From Phaeodactylum tricornutum CCAP 1055/1 (taxonomy: Eukaryota; Bacillariophyta; Bacillariophyceae; Surirellales; Neidiaceae): DNA of 64,000 nucleotides. Every line of letters starts with the position of its first letter. Position 1 is the stretch's first letter. The stretch covers positions 248,001-312,000 of the forward strand of contig NC_011673.1 of the NCBI RefSeq assembly GCF_000150955.2, given 5' to 3'. Made by a program: the position numbers and the translations under genes. Positions 28,897 to 38,823 of the stretch are shown here, one piece after another. The notes beneath the pieces were generated by a model, which had not been told where the DNA came from, ran no database searches, and saw only the letters and a program-made list of their open reading frames with translations.

Positions 28897-30177
28897 ATGA
28901 GCACCGACCATGATGAAAAGATTGTAGAAGACATTCCTCAGATGAGGAGTGTAGCCATGATGTCTCCGGTGCCAATGGTCCCACTAGCGAGATCCATCGC
29001 AACGCCAAAGGCGCAACTTATCTCCTCTGCCCGATTCGTGGAGAAGAAAGAAATTATTTCTCCGTCCCCGACTGGCTGGGAACTTGCCGTAACCGATCCT
29101 CTTCCGGCAATCTATATGCTAGAGCGAACGCACACGTATGTTTCCAACGCAGGAGCGAAGGAAGTTGCCAATCGTATCGCCAATAGCTTGCGACTGCAGT
29201 CCATTGCAGCAACATTTTCTACCAAGGAGGTATGTTACCGGATATACGGACAGACGCTCTACACGAATCAAAAAGACGTCCACTAGATCCAATTCGCATT
29301 TCGGTCCTGTCGGTACACGTCCTTTTATTAAACCCCTTTTCCTTTGTTTCGCATTCAGGCTCTCGCAACTGCCGAAACAAGTAACCAGGTTGTGTTTACG
29401 ATTCGGCTTTGGTCCCACAAGAAGCAAGTACTTGTAGAACTCCAGCGTGTCTCGGGATGCTGCTTTTTCTATCAGCAAACCGTGAAGGCTCTCTTCCGCG
29501 CGGCAAAGGGTGAACCCGAACGCCGATTGAGCTACAACTATTCCATCCCCGATTGCGTACCGCAAGAATCACCAGAGGAGACTAAACAATGTGTCCAGGA
29601 AGGAATAGACTGCGCATCAGCCCTCCTAAAGAAAGAAGGTCGCTTCGACTCCCACGCACTTGCTATGGAAAGCCTAGTCCATATTACCAACGCTACCAAG
29701 TGTCGGACATTTGCAGCCCATTGCATTCTCTGTGGCGATTTCCTTTCCACTCTTATTTGCCTGGTGGAAGCATCTCGTATGGAGCGCCCTGGAACTGCGA
29801 TGCAGGGGCTTTCCTCAATGGAAGAAGAGCACTTTCGTGTGATGCACCGCCATGCACTCGCCGTGCTCGCAAATTGTCTTTCAGCGCTTGACGATTCGGG
29901 GGAGCTTGCGCACGTGCTAAAGCAGCAGCCTGAACTTTCTTCGACGACATTCTTGCTCGCACTTCTAGACGACGTCGAAAACGCTACTGACCGGCCCCAC
30001 GACGCATGTCAAGCGACACGATGTTTGTGTGCGCTGGTACAGACTTGCAGTGACACCAAGTCACGAATCGTTGGGGAGCTTGGTGGATTGCCGGCCTTGG
30101 AAGCCGCCCACAGTCAAGGCATCTGCCGGAATGCATACCTGGAAACGGAATGTCAAAAGCTTAAACTACATTTGTAA
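28897..30177 (+). CDS. Orphan 383-aa helical protein
   Basis: Two exons, 28897-29229 and 29359-30177, phase 0, with a gtatgt donor and ttcag acceptor; the junction reads TFSTKE then ALATAETSNQVVFT. The N-terminal third is soluble, with a Met/Pro-rich stretch (MRSVAMMSPVPMVPLARSI). The middle (about residues 75-155) reads like a small alpha/beta unit: LERTHTYVSNAGAKEVANRI then VVFTIRLWSHKKQVLVELQR and SGCCFFYQQTVKALFRAAKG. The C-terminal half is helical and Cys-rich, with ARM-like runs such as ALLKKEGRFDSHALAMESLV and CQATRCLCALVQTC. I recognise no family with confidence. Clean splicing and sustained coding character make the gene itself likely. Confidence 0.68.
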
Positions 30178-30315
30178 GATTTTAATCACTAATTTTGCAC
30201 AACACTCAAAGACGATGTTTTCCATTTACGTTACATACGCACTGATTGGCCACTGGATGAGCCGAAAAGGATCTTCTTTCGGAACGAGATGTTTATTGCT
30301 TTCATTAGGCTAGCG

Positions 30316-31035
30316 TTACATAGGATGTCGTCTCATCACAACAATAGGAAAGAGGCAATCTGGTCCCAGTGATACTTCCGTTCGGTTGATTGATGAAAAT
30401 CCCAATGATTTGTAGAAGACTTCGCCAGTCAGCGTACTTAAAACCTCCACCACAACATCAGGGCCTAAATCGTTGGAAAGATCCTGCCATATCCTGTCCC
30501 ATACGGCGCGGGCTACGCCCTGTCGCAGAAAGAGAGGATCCGTAGCAAAATGCCGAATGTGTGGAAGAGGAAGCGTGCGTTCGTAAGCAGCTGACTGGCC
30601 TTCGTTACCTTGAGTATCTTCAGCCGCGTTCGTTTCTGGGGCCGGAGTCCGTTTCGTCCAGCCGCCACAGCCGACGATTCGCCCGTGTGCTGGGTGCTGA
30701 ACAACATACCAGGTGCCGCAGGTCAACAGTTCCGGTCGTGGACTGGTAATCAATGGTAGCGCCTTGGCAAGAGTCTCTGGGTCATAGTCTCTGATGAGAA
30801 GACTCGAATAGGACTCTTTTAACAGTCTCGCGGTAGCGTTGGCGTCGTCCAGGGTGGCTGGGCGCACGACCCATTCCGTTCTTGCATGAGCATGGTCCAT
30901 GGATATCTTTTCTGTCTGATGCTGGTAGTAGACTGCAGATGAGCCGACCGCTCTCGGATTGGCAATAGGCGAGAATGATCGAGTGACAAGAGCTAGATAG
31001 GAAATAGATATCAAGCTTCCAAAGGCAGTGTACAT
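30316..31035 (-). CDS. GNAT acetyltransferase, likely organelle-targeted
   Basis: A 239-aa GNAT protein. After a leader, the domain starts at WVVRPATLDDANATARLLKE and continues through GTWYVVQHPAHGRIVGCGGW, the core strand LPHIRHFATDP, the acetyl-CoA loop RQGVARAVWDRI (Q/RxxGxA type) and VEVLSTLTGEVFYKSLGF. ATG 31035 gives MYTAFGSLISISYLALVTRS then FSPIANPRAVGSS: a hydrophobic signal followed by S-F and a basic Ser/Pro-rich stretch, close to the diatom plastid bipartite pattern. The in-frame extension upstream starts only with GTG. Substrate unknown. Its C-terminus ends 139 bp from the convergent orphan gene. Confidence 0.78.
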   Translation of the reverse strand: MYTAFGSLISISYLALVTRSFSPIANPRAVGSSAVYYQHQTEKISMDHAHARTEWVVRPATLDDANATARLLKESYSSLLIRDYDPETLAKALPLITSPRPELLTCGTWYVVQHPAHGRIVGCGGWTKRTPAPETNAAEDTQGNEGQSAAYERTLPLPHIRHFATDPLFLRQGVARAVWDRIWQDLSNDLGPDVVVEVLSTLTGEVFYKSLGFSSINRTEVSLGPDCLFPIVVMRRHPM

Positions 31036-31401
31036 GTTGTTCTTTGCGGACCTTATACTATTGGAGTTGGTCGATAAATGCAGCTCCCTGGTAAATTTCA
31101 CAGTCAGTTTTTGTTTACAGTTAAAGGATGGAAGGTGGTGATCACGAACGTGGTCTTTGGGTATGATATGATATTCACTGTAAGTCTTTCAATTCGGTTT
31201 CTCCTTTCCACCCTGTCAATGCGTTTACGTTGGCAGTCAGTCAGCATCGGTTTGATTTTGGAATTGACTGTGACACGCGAAGCAAACCGGTTTGAAATTA
31301 GAGATTTTATGTCGTCACGGATTTTTGTATGCGATGGAGTTCAAAACAGCGCACAACATCCACTGGATTTCTCTTCATGACTAACAACCTACCATGTGGT
31401 C
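31036..31401. promoter_or_regulatory. Divergent promoter region with four ACTGTNA heptamers
   Basis: 366 bp between the divergent GNAT and ALG5 starts. Heptamers at 31098-31104 (TCACAGT), 31115-31121 (TTACAGT), 31177-31183 (ACTGTAA) and 31267-31273 (ACTGTGA) make this one of the densest clusters in the window. Confidence 0.45.
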
Positions 31402-32448
31402 ATGTGTCCTTACAAGATAAGAATCCACCATGCTTTCCTTTTCTACCTGAGTACGTTTCGGACGCTCTCTGTTAGGTCTTTTAACTGTAAATCGCTAACG
31501 AGAGTTCCAAAGTCCCACGTTTCCTCCCCTTCCGGCTGTGCATTTACTTGCTATAGTAGTACTCGATCGGACACTTCGTCTGATGATCCCGGAGCACAAA
31601 AAATCGACTCCAAGACTCAAGTGCCGTGGTTGACGATTCTTCTTCCCGCGTATAACGAAGAGTTACGAATTGAGCCTACTCTTATCGACTACCAGTCATA
31701 TCTCGAGACGTCGGAGCTGTGGCAGGATCGAACGAGCATCTTGGTCGTTGACGATGGATCTCGCGACGGAACCATTCGCGTCTTAAAACGATACATGGCA
31801 TCATCCAAAAGTACAATCACAGTAGAGTGTGTATCATTGTCGAGCAATGAAGGTAAAGGTTCCGCCATATCGTTCGGAATCCAGCACATTTTGCGAAAGC
31901 ACCCAGTAAGTCTTATCTTAACAGCCGATGCGGACGGAAGCGCGGATATCAATGGGCTGCCTACTGCGTATACAGCATTGGTGGAGTTGTTGCAAAAGGA
32001 CAAGTCAGGTACCGTACTTAATTGGGATCAAGCCGCCGTCGTTTCGGGCTATCGAACCCATGAGTCAGCGTCCGCCTCACGTCTGATTTTTCGCTGGGGG
32101 TTTCGGACGGTTGTCAAAATAATCGTGGGGGACTTGCGTGTCAAGGATAGTCAATGTGGATTTAAACTGATGACGTCCTCGGCGGCTAGCGTTCTTTATC
32201 GGGATCTGAATGTGAATGGGTGGAGCCACGATGTGGAGGTCCTTTATCGGGCACGTGAGCTTCAAATTCCCATCGCGGAGCGAAATATTCAATGGGAGGA
32301 TAAGGATGGATCGAAACTTGTGGCTTCCCCCGGCGGTATTCCTGCCGTTGTCGTAAGGATGTTCTGGGAAGTTTTGCTAGTACGATGGGGCTACAAAATA
32401 GAAGGTTGGGAGGTTCCGAGCAATGACAGCGGTTCTTCTATTCCATAA
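31402..32448 (+). CDS. ALG5: Dolichyl-phosphate beta-glucosyltransferase (ALG5-like)
   Basis: A 348-aa GT2-family enzyme expected to make dolichyl-phosphate-glucose from UDP-glucose at the ER, the donor for the last N-glycan glucosylations. Motifs in order: LTILLPAYNEELRIEPTL, ILVVDDGSRDGTI (nucleotide-binding DDGS), NEGKGSAISFGI, LTADADGSADI (DxD-type), VKDSQCGFKLM and GWSHDVEVLYRARELQIPI, then WEDKDGSKL. This order matches ALG5 rather than DPM1. ALG5 normally has an N-terminal membrane anchor; here HHAFLFYLSTFRTL near the start may serve. ATG 31402 is the first Met in the frame. Single exon. Confidence 0.86.
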   Translation: MCPYKIRIHHAFLFYLSTFRTLSVRSFNCKSLTRVPKSHVSSPSGCAFTCYSSTRSDTSSDDPGAQKIDSKTQVPWLTILLPAYNEELRIEPTLIDYQSYLETSELWQDRTSILVVDDGSRDGTIRVLKRYMASSKSTITVECVSLSSNEGKGSAISFGIQHILRKHPVSLILTADADGSADINGLPTAYTALVELLQKDKSGTVLNWDQAAVVSGYRTHESASASRLIFRWGFRTVVKIIVGDLRVKDSQCGFKLMTSSAASVLYRDLNVNGWSHDVEVLYRARELQIPIAERNIQWEDKDGSKLVASPGGIPAVVVRMFWEVLLVRWGYKIEGWEVPSNDSGSSIP

Positions 32449-33209
32449 TAAGACTTTCAAAGGGTTTGTAGCCTGCAGTCTCCGTACCTGAATTCACAAG
32501 CCTTCAAACATTGGGAAAGTAGTGGTTTGTGCCGGCGAAGACCTTTTGATCAGACTATCACCTTATTTCGGACCATGATGGAAGGAGTCCAACTCGTGAA
32601 CTTCTTACTTCAGAATAGGCATAAAGTTTTTTTGCACAGCACTACAGGAACAACTCTTGCCCCAAGAAAAGGAAGGGAGCCCCCAAGGGGCGTCAAATAT
32701 TCGATCTGCTGTTTCCAGCGTCACAGTATCGCTAGTAAGCTTGCAATCAGCAACATCACACCGTCGGTAAAAACCTCATTGGTTGTGAAATGTGTCTCAG
32801 AACAAGAATACTCTGCGTAGCATTTTCATTGTATATAAACAATAGTTGTACAATTTTGCTTACGCTCTTTCTACCCAAATGTTTAGAAGTACAGCTTATA
32901 ACACAAAAAGCGAAGAAAAACATCAGATTGAACTGGAATTTTCTGCACAGGCAAAGAGGTAGCTAGATAGCTAACCGTAAGAAGCAGTTTCGGAAACGGG
33001 CTGTAAATTCAAAGTTAGGTAGGACTGCGAATGCAGGTCGGGAGATATGTGGGGAGGTGATGAAATCATAATGGGTTATGATTCCCATTTGTCCCACAAC
33101 TCTTTTCTCTCACCCTCGGTTCAGGTTTTCGGCTCCGTGTGGTCTATACTTGTACCGTGATAATTTTGCCGTGCTAATCTAACACAATTACACAAAGGCG
33201 CTGCACACC
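32449..33209. other. Gap, ALG5 3' end to eIF3f promoter
   Basis: 761 bp. The ORF at 32527-32820 has no homology or ATG near its start and I do not call it. The last 150 bp are T/C-rich, suitable for the eIF3f promoter and leader. Confidence 0.35.
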
Positions 33210-34130
33210 ATGGCGGACCTCCTAGCCAAAGTGGAGTCCTCACCGGCTCTTCTTTTCGACCAGAATCCGGACACATCTGTCACAAAAGTCATTGTGCATC
33301 CAGTTGTTTTGCTCCATGTTCTGGACCATCACACACGACGACAGGAAGAATCCGGCCGCGTGATTGGGACCTTATTAGGACGTCAAAACGGCAATGTCGT
33401 GGAAGTAACCAACTGTTTTTCTGTACCGCATGCGGAGCGTGGCGAAGAAGTCGCAATTGGTAAAGATTTCAACAAAACCATGCTAGGTTTGCATTTGCGA
33501 GCGAATCGGAAAGAAACTGTGGTGGGTTGGTACGCGTCGGCAGCGAATGGTGATAGTGAATCCAATGGGGATTTGATCACAGATACATCGTCGTTGATTC
33601 ACGATTTTTATGCGGGAGAAGCAGACGAAGGAGACCCAGTCCATTTGGTAGTCGACACACGACTGAAGGAAGACAGTTTGTCGATGCGAGCATTCAAGTC
33701 TTCTCAAATTGTTGTACAAGGCGAAGCAATGGGTAACTTGTTTCACGAGTTGAAGCTTTCGCTCAAGAGCAACGAGCCAGAAGCCATTTGTCTGAACCAA
33801 ATGATTCGCACCGGCGGTGAATTGGTTGCAAGCAAGGACGAATCTAATTCAGCGAAAGCGCTGCAGATTTCTATGGAAAAGCTTTACGCTCTTCTCGAAA
33901 AAACTCTAGCATACGTAGACTCGGTAGTCGATGGGAAAACTCCTCCGGATGCCGAAGCCGGACGTCAGATTGCTGACACGTTGGCGACTGTTGCACGCGT
34001 TCGCCCTGAAGTATTTGACCGCCTTTTCCATGATAGCCTGCAAGACTTGCTCATGGTTTCGTACTTGTCCAACATTACTCGAACTCAAATGACCATTGCT
34101 GATAAGCTCAACGCGAGCCTGGGCGTGTAG
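33210..34130 (+). CDS. EIF3F: Translation initiation factor eIF3 subunit f
   Basis: A 306-aa MPN-domain subunit of the eIF3 complex. It starts MADLLAKVESS, and the MPN domain runs from TKVIVHPVVLLHVLDHHTRR through VIGTLLGRQNGNVVEVTNCF, SVPHAERGEEVAIGKDF and ETVVGWYASAANGD. The JAMM zinc-binding HxH-D pattern is absent, as expected for a non-catalytic eIF3f; a GWYAS block stands where GWYHSH is found in active enzymes. The C-terminal helices include ISMEKLYALLEKTLAYVDSV and LQDLLMVSYLSNITRTQMTI, the eIF3f dimer region. Single exon, with a weak start context cacaccATGG. Confidence 0.93.
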   Translation: MADLLAKVESSPALLFDQNPDTSVTKVIVHPVVLLHVLDHHTRRQEESGRVIGTLLGRQNGNVVEVTNCFSVPHAERGEEVAIGKDFNKTMLGLHLRANRKETVVGWYASAANGDSESNGDLITDTSSLIHDFYAGEADEGDPVHLVVDTRLKEDSLSMRAFKSSQIVVQGEAMGNLFHELKLSLKSNEPEAICLNQMIRTGGELVASKDESNSAKALQISMEKLYALLEKTLAYVDSVVDGKTPPDAEAGRQIADTLATVARVRPEVFDRLFHDSLQDLLMVSYLSNITRTQMTIADKLNASLGV

Positions 34131-34258
34131 AAGCACTACGAAGAGATCAGAAGAGTCGATATACGACAAATACTAACAATATGATAATACGAATACACCG
34201 TTCTGTCAAGACTACCATCGCTATGGGTTTCGTCCTATTCCTACACCGCGCGAAGATG

Positions 34259-35970
34259 TTAGCGAAAGTCACCATCGAAGCCTTGGAATCCGGAGAGCAT
34301 GAGGACATTGTAGTACGATTTTTTCGCCACCCGGGATGTCCAGTTCCAAGAGCTCGTCAAACGACCATCAATACAGGACCCACCGTCATCACCGCTGCCG
34401 TCAAACCCATGTTTGAAGTAATCCGCAAGAACAGCCATTTGTAGTCTATGTTCTGACCCAAATTGTTCTTTTACGTAAGCATCAATCCGTTCATCTCGAC
34501 ACAACTCCGGTAATGATTGCAAGAAGCCAACAATCGGGTTCAAAAACCGCGGAATCTGGGTATATTTGTCGATAAATATGAGTGCGTTGGGAACATCGCG
34601 GTCGCCCAGGTGCACTACGCTCAGACCAACCCATGCCGCTCCAGCCTCTTGTTGAGTTTGATGCAAGAGCGTGTGCATCACTTTACGCACACGGGGACAA
34701 TTCTGGACACGGTTCAAACCTTGACCAGTATTGTATAAATGGTATGTTTGTGTGGTCGAAAGCAAGTCGTTGTCGGCACAGACCCACAGACGATGCATAT
34801 GCGCATGACCTTGGACCAAAGGCGGAGACTTTGCCAGACAAAGATAAATTGTGTGCTGTGCGAATGGGAAAGAGTTGGGCCGTCATTACTTCCAGAGCTG
34901 TATGCAGAGAGTCCGTACTTGGCGTAGCTGTTACTAAAGCCCCCGCGACTGCTACCACCCAATGCGAGCGTGAAGCCCGGTGTTTCCCGATGCGGATCAA
35001 AATTGTCCTCCAAATACTGCAACATTCTCTGCACAGGCTGAACGTTGCTTTCTACGTACGCAACAGCGTCCGCCAAGGAATCGATTGCCCGAAGGACATT
35101 TTCCGGCGATAGGCTGCCGGACGCACTATAGGTTTCGACGAGTTGATCGGTAACACGCCGTTTGCCCTCCACCATGGCTTGGACATGAGCACGATCCAGG
35201 CGTTGACCCGTGACGGGATCCCGATCGTGAATGTGTTGTACGGCACATTCAAGACGTGAATCTTGGAGTAGATCCGCGCAATTGTGTTCCTCGAGGTAGG
35301 GCTGTACGAGAACCATGTCTTTGTGCAGAGAAAAGCCTAGCGATTTTGCCACGGAAGGATTTTGCGCATCCTGTAGCAAATACATGAGTTTGCCGTACGT
35401 CGTCCTCATAGATGTTGGATTCAAAACCTTGTTTCGTCGTCCAATTTCAAACATGGTCTGAAAGAGTGCGGCATTGTCTACCGGATCCCGGCCTGCCCAA
35501 GACGTACGACTGCCGTTGGCTGCCGACGAGGTAGCCGCCGAAATTTTCTTTTTGGACTTTTTCAGCTTTAGCAATTTCTTCTTTTTCTTTCTCAACATTG
35601 TCTTCTGGGCATCCAAGTCTTGTTCCTGTTTGCCTATGAGTTCGGTAAGCTGTCGTTCTTGTCCGGAAGCCACAGCGAGGCCAGTGGCAATGTGACAACA
35701 CTCGAGAATCCCTTCTAGAATCCGGCGGGTTTTCAATCCACCCCGACGTGCCGCTGCCGTCACGTCCACATGGTCAGTATATTCGGAAACATGCAGGGTT
35801 TGTTCCAGTACGTCCAAGAGGGACCGCTCTTCCGGGGTGAGACGCAGGGGTACCCACCGGGCCAAATCCGCAACCGAGATGAGAGTCGCGGACAACGACG
35901 AGACCGCGGTGGAAGAAACGCTCCCCACACTGCTGCTTCGGTTCGAAGAAGCAGAGGGCTGCAAGACCAT
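34259..35970 (-). CDS. DUF2009 family protein with a frame break
   Basis: A conserved eukaryotic DUF2009 protein of unknown function (present in plants and protists). ATG 35970 (MVLQPSASS) begins a Ser-rich leader; then LTPEERSLLDVLEQTLHVSE with YTDHVDVTA, a poly-Lys coiled segment, FEIGRRNKVLNPTSMRTTYG then KLMYLLQDAQNPSVAKSLGF, and LSHSHSTQFIFVWQSLRLWS. At about 34808-34822 the first frame leaves the family and reaches a stop at 34714. The expected C-terminal part continues in another frame: HMHRLWVCADNDLLS, YNTGQGLNRVQNCPRVRKVM, VHLGDRDVPNALIFIDKYTQ, stopping at 34259. The full family therefore spans both frames. Sequencing error, a polymorphism, or real frameshifting are all possible; an intron is less likely because no residues seem missing. 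Confidence 0.82.
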
Positions 35971-36586
35971 CGCCGGAAATAACTGATTGAATGATTGTTG
36001 GTTGACTGATTGTTTATGTGCCCGTCTACGACTGATAGCGAGTCTGGATGGCACTTTCAAGGAGTAGCACAGCAACAGTGAACATAGGTAGACATGCCGA
36101 TTGTGCGGAAGGAGAAATTGCTTGTGGGTTTGACTGTGAGAATGTATATTGTTAGGTTAGGTTTTCTTTCGTTGCCGATTTCCGATTTCTGTCGCGTGCA
36201 CTTTCTCTCAGCGAGTCTCGAAGCAGACCAAAACTATAGAGATGTCATTGCATCGGACACGGTTGAATACTGTAATCTCAGACATACTGACAACGTCGGT
36301 CACAAGACCCTGCGGTCCATGGCTTCCCCGGGCTAGTAGCGGAAAATAACGTGCTAACGGTGTGTTGGCTAACCGTATTCACTATAGGAATTGTAAGCAT
36401 CGCGAGACAATCTTTTCGGACCGGACTAACGGACACGGAACCAGAACCGAGCAAGCGGTCGTTCCACAGCCAACTCGATCTCGATCAACGTCCTACCATC
36501 ACCGTACAAACCAAACAACTTGCCTCTTCGCCTGTTTCTCCATACCGTCGTCCTTCGTAACAACGAAAACAGTCAAACCCGACAAT
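35971..36586. promoter_or_regulatory. Divergent promoter region, DUF2009 / SNARE
   Basis: 616 bp between divergent starts, with one ACTGTGA heptamer at 36133-36139. The upstream part of the long frame ending in the SNARE has no ATG support. Confidence 0.4.
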
Positions 36587-37661
36587 ATGGTGGCTGCCAA
36601 ATCTCGTCAAGACGATGAGCTCACGGAGTTGCTCACAAAGCTCTACACCATCCAGGAGGAGATTGGGGCCAAGCCCAAAAGCTCGGAAGATGAAAAGAGG
36701 GCCAAAGCCGAGAACGTTGCCGTCATGGGACAAGGCAAAAAAGCGCAAGCCAAGGGATCTAAATTTTTAGATCTCAAGAGTACCATCCTTGATCGGCTCA
36801 AGACAATTCACGGGCTACTCAAGGCAACCAAGGAAAAGGAGCAGGCTGGCTTTGGAGGTGACAACGCCAAGGATATTATTAAAATGCAAGCCAACGTCCG
36901 GGAGCACTTGCGTCAAGCCACGGACGAATGGAAAGAAATGGACGAAATTTACAAGAAGGAAGCCCGCAAAAAGAAATCTAAATTCACTCCGGAAGAACTC
37001 GAGGTACAGTCGGAACTTGTCCGGCGGTTGTACGCGGAGATTGATAAGGTGAAAGAAGTACAAATGCGGGGTTATACCCGATCACGTCAACCCGATGCTG
37101 CAGTTAGTCTCAACACCAAAGCGCTCTATACAGACTCGGGTACGTTCAGAAAGAGGGCCTCTTTACCAACGACTTTATCCACATCCTCAATTTCTTACCC
37201 ACCTCGATTATTTCAATACATGTATACGTGTACGTTTCTGATGACGGAAAGCATCTAGTAGTAGAAAAGGTGGTAGCAAAAGTGCCTCTTGGGCTGGCAC
37301 GGGCGGTGGTGGCGGCGTTGCGATGACGGATAATCAGCGCCAACAAATGCTGCAACTCGAGGAACGGGATGCAGATTTTGACAAACAATTGGACGAGATT
37401 GGCGAAGGCATTCTAGATTTGGCAGAAATCGCCGCACTCCAAGGCGAAGAAGTCAAACGCCAATCCGTCATGCTGGATGGCGTCAACAACAAAATGGACA
37501 AGGTTGGCGAGCGTATGACGTCGGTGAACTCCAAGATGAAGGAGACTCTGGATGAGGTGGGACGATCAGCCGATAAACTATGTGTGGATATCATGTGTGT
37601 TGTGCTCATGGTTGGCTTTGCGGCAGTCATTTACAACATGGTCAGCAACGACAGCAATTAA
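36587..37661 (+). CDS. Qc-SNARE of the SYP7 type
   Basis: A 320-aa membrane-fusion SNARE. Exons 36587-37139 and 37252-37661; the donor is gtacgt, and the acceptor after gacggaaag (37251) restores frame, giving YTDSAS then SSRKGGSKSAS. The N-terminal half is helical with Lys/Glu-rich segments (LDLKSTILDRLKTIHGLLKA). The SNARE motif runs from about residue 215: ERDADFDKQLDEIGEGILDL, AEIAALQGEEVKRQSVMLDG and VNNKMDKV, with Gln at the zero layer. The C-terminal anchor is LCVDIMCVVLMVGFAAVIYN. The motif order is closest to plant SYP71-73, ER and plasma-membrane Qc-SNAREs. The exact acceptor is an inference from frame; an alternative acceptor would change a few linker residues. Confidence 0.82.
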
Positions 37662-37866
37662 TCAATGTATCAAGATCCAAGGAATGTGTTGATGTTGTCT
37701 GGTGCGGGGCACGTTAAGCTGACATTCCTAAACTCTTTGTCGCCTTCTTTCCCTCAGTGTACACATAATTATATCACTATGGTCAGTAACGAAAGCAAAC
37801 AATCAATGTAGCAAGGTTTGCTTTTATGCTTGCTGGAGGTCTCGTGGTGCTCAAGATTATCTATCT

Positions 37867-38823
37867 TTACAATCCCCGGACACCGACACCGTAATCGACT
37901 GGGTGTACCCACCGATTGCAAACCCACTTTTCACCACCATCCACTGGCATTCCAGCGTGGCGCATACGCAAGTCGGTATTCAGAAACATGTCGGCTCCAT
38001 CGTATGCGGGAGATCCAGGTTTTTCGTGCGTGTTCCAGAAAAAGATGGCGGAGCCTTGTCGCGGGGCGATCCGGATCTGAATAGCCTTGTCAGCGTGAAC
38101 ATCGGGAAAGAGGGTTTCCCCACCAATCGTCGGTGCCGCCAGGTAGATGAGGCACGTGGCTACGCGGCCACGTTTGTCCATTTCGTTGTACGCATCAATA
38201 GTGTCCGTGTGAAGCTTAAAGGACTGGCCGGTCTCGTAGCGCACGACTTGAAGGTTTTCCATATGATTGGCGGGAAAGCCTGAAATGGAAGATATCTTTT
38301 CGGCAATTATTCGGGAAGTTTCCGGAACTTGCTCGTCGTTGAGCCAGACGGTCGTACTTGTACGAATTGTGGAAGTCTCTTGTTCCGACCCCGTGGTAGA
38401 GCGTATCATTTTGTCCGTGCTGGTGGCGGTGTCGATTAAATTCTTGCACATGCTCGTTGAGAGAAAGTCATGGATCAACACTAGTGGTGGTTCGGACGAG
38501 ACTACATGGGCTGTCGGCCTGGTATCGTCATCGTCAGTCTGTTGGGTAATGTCATCTAGACACGTTTGCACGTGCGCACGAACTTCTTCGGCCGTACGCT
38601 CCTTGCGCCAAAATTCGTGTGAGTGCGTACCAGTCACGATTTCGCTGACGAGAGGTCGAGTGTGGGGCTGGAAAGCAAGCTTGCTATCTTCTCGAATCGT
38701 TCGAAATGTAGGCTTCAGGGACGGTGAACGAATCGAGAGGCTATGTAGATAGAAGGCCTCTGTCGTTCCGGCCATTGCTGTGGCCGACAGAAGTAGCAAC
38801 GAGGTTCGTGATCGTTTGGTCAT
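37867..38823 (-). CDS. Prolyl 4-hydroxylase-like 2OG-Fe(II) oxygenase
   Basis: A 318-aa 2-oxoglutarate/Fe(II) dioxygenase with the prolyl-4-hydroxylase alpha-subunit fold. The N-terminus SLLLLSATAMAGTTEAF is a signal peptide; what follows (YLHSLSIRSPSLKP, Ser/Arg-rich) could equally be a plastid transit region. The catalytic domain starts near residue 115 at VLIHDFLSTSMCKNLID. The iron ligands are His and Asp in FKLHTDTID and the distal His in NTDLRMRHAGMPVDGGEKWV, with the 2OG-binding Lys in GEKW. RTSTTVWLND and GGETLFPD are further family marks. Substrate may be a hydroxyproline-rich cell-wall or frustule-associated protein, but this is a guess. ATG 38823; single exon. Confidence 0.85.
   Translation of the reverse strand: MTKRSRTSLLLLSATAMAGTTEAFYLHSLSIRSPSLKPTFRTIREDSKLAFQPHTRPLVSEIVTGTHSHEFWRKERTAEEVRAHVQTCLDDITQQTDDDDTRPTAHVVSSEPPLVLIHDFLSTSMCKNLIDTATSTDKMIRSTTGSEQETSTIRTSTTVWLNDEQVPETSRIIAEKISSISGFPANHMENLQVVRYETGQSFKLHTDTIDAYNEMDKRGRVATCLIYLAAPTIGGETLFPDVHADKAIQIRIAPRQGSAIFFWNTHEKPGSPAYDGADMFLNTDLRMRHAGMPVDGGEKWVCNRWVHPVDYGVGVRGL

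Noticed and set aside
32527-32820. 97-codon ORF between ALG5 and eIF3f
   Set aside because: No ATG near the start and no family signal.
34714-34830. A small intron explaining the DUF2009 frame change
   Set aside because: No donor/acceptor pair restores the family alignment without losing residues that seem to be present; kept as a possibility only in the finding.
34582-35112. Plus-strand ORF across the DUF2009 gene
   Set aside because: Shadow of the real minus-strand gene.
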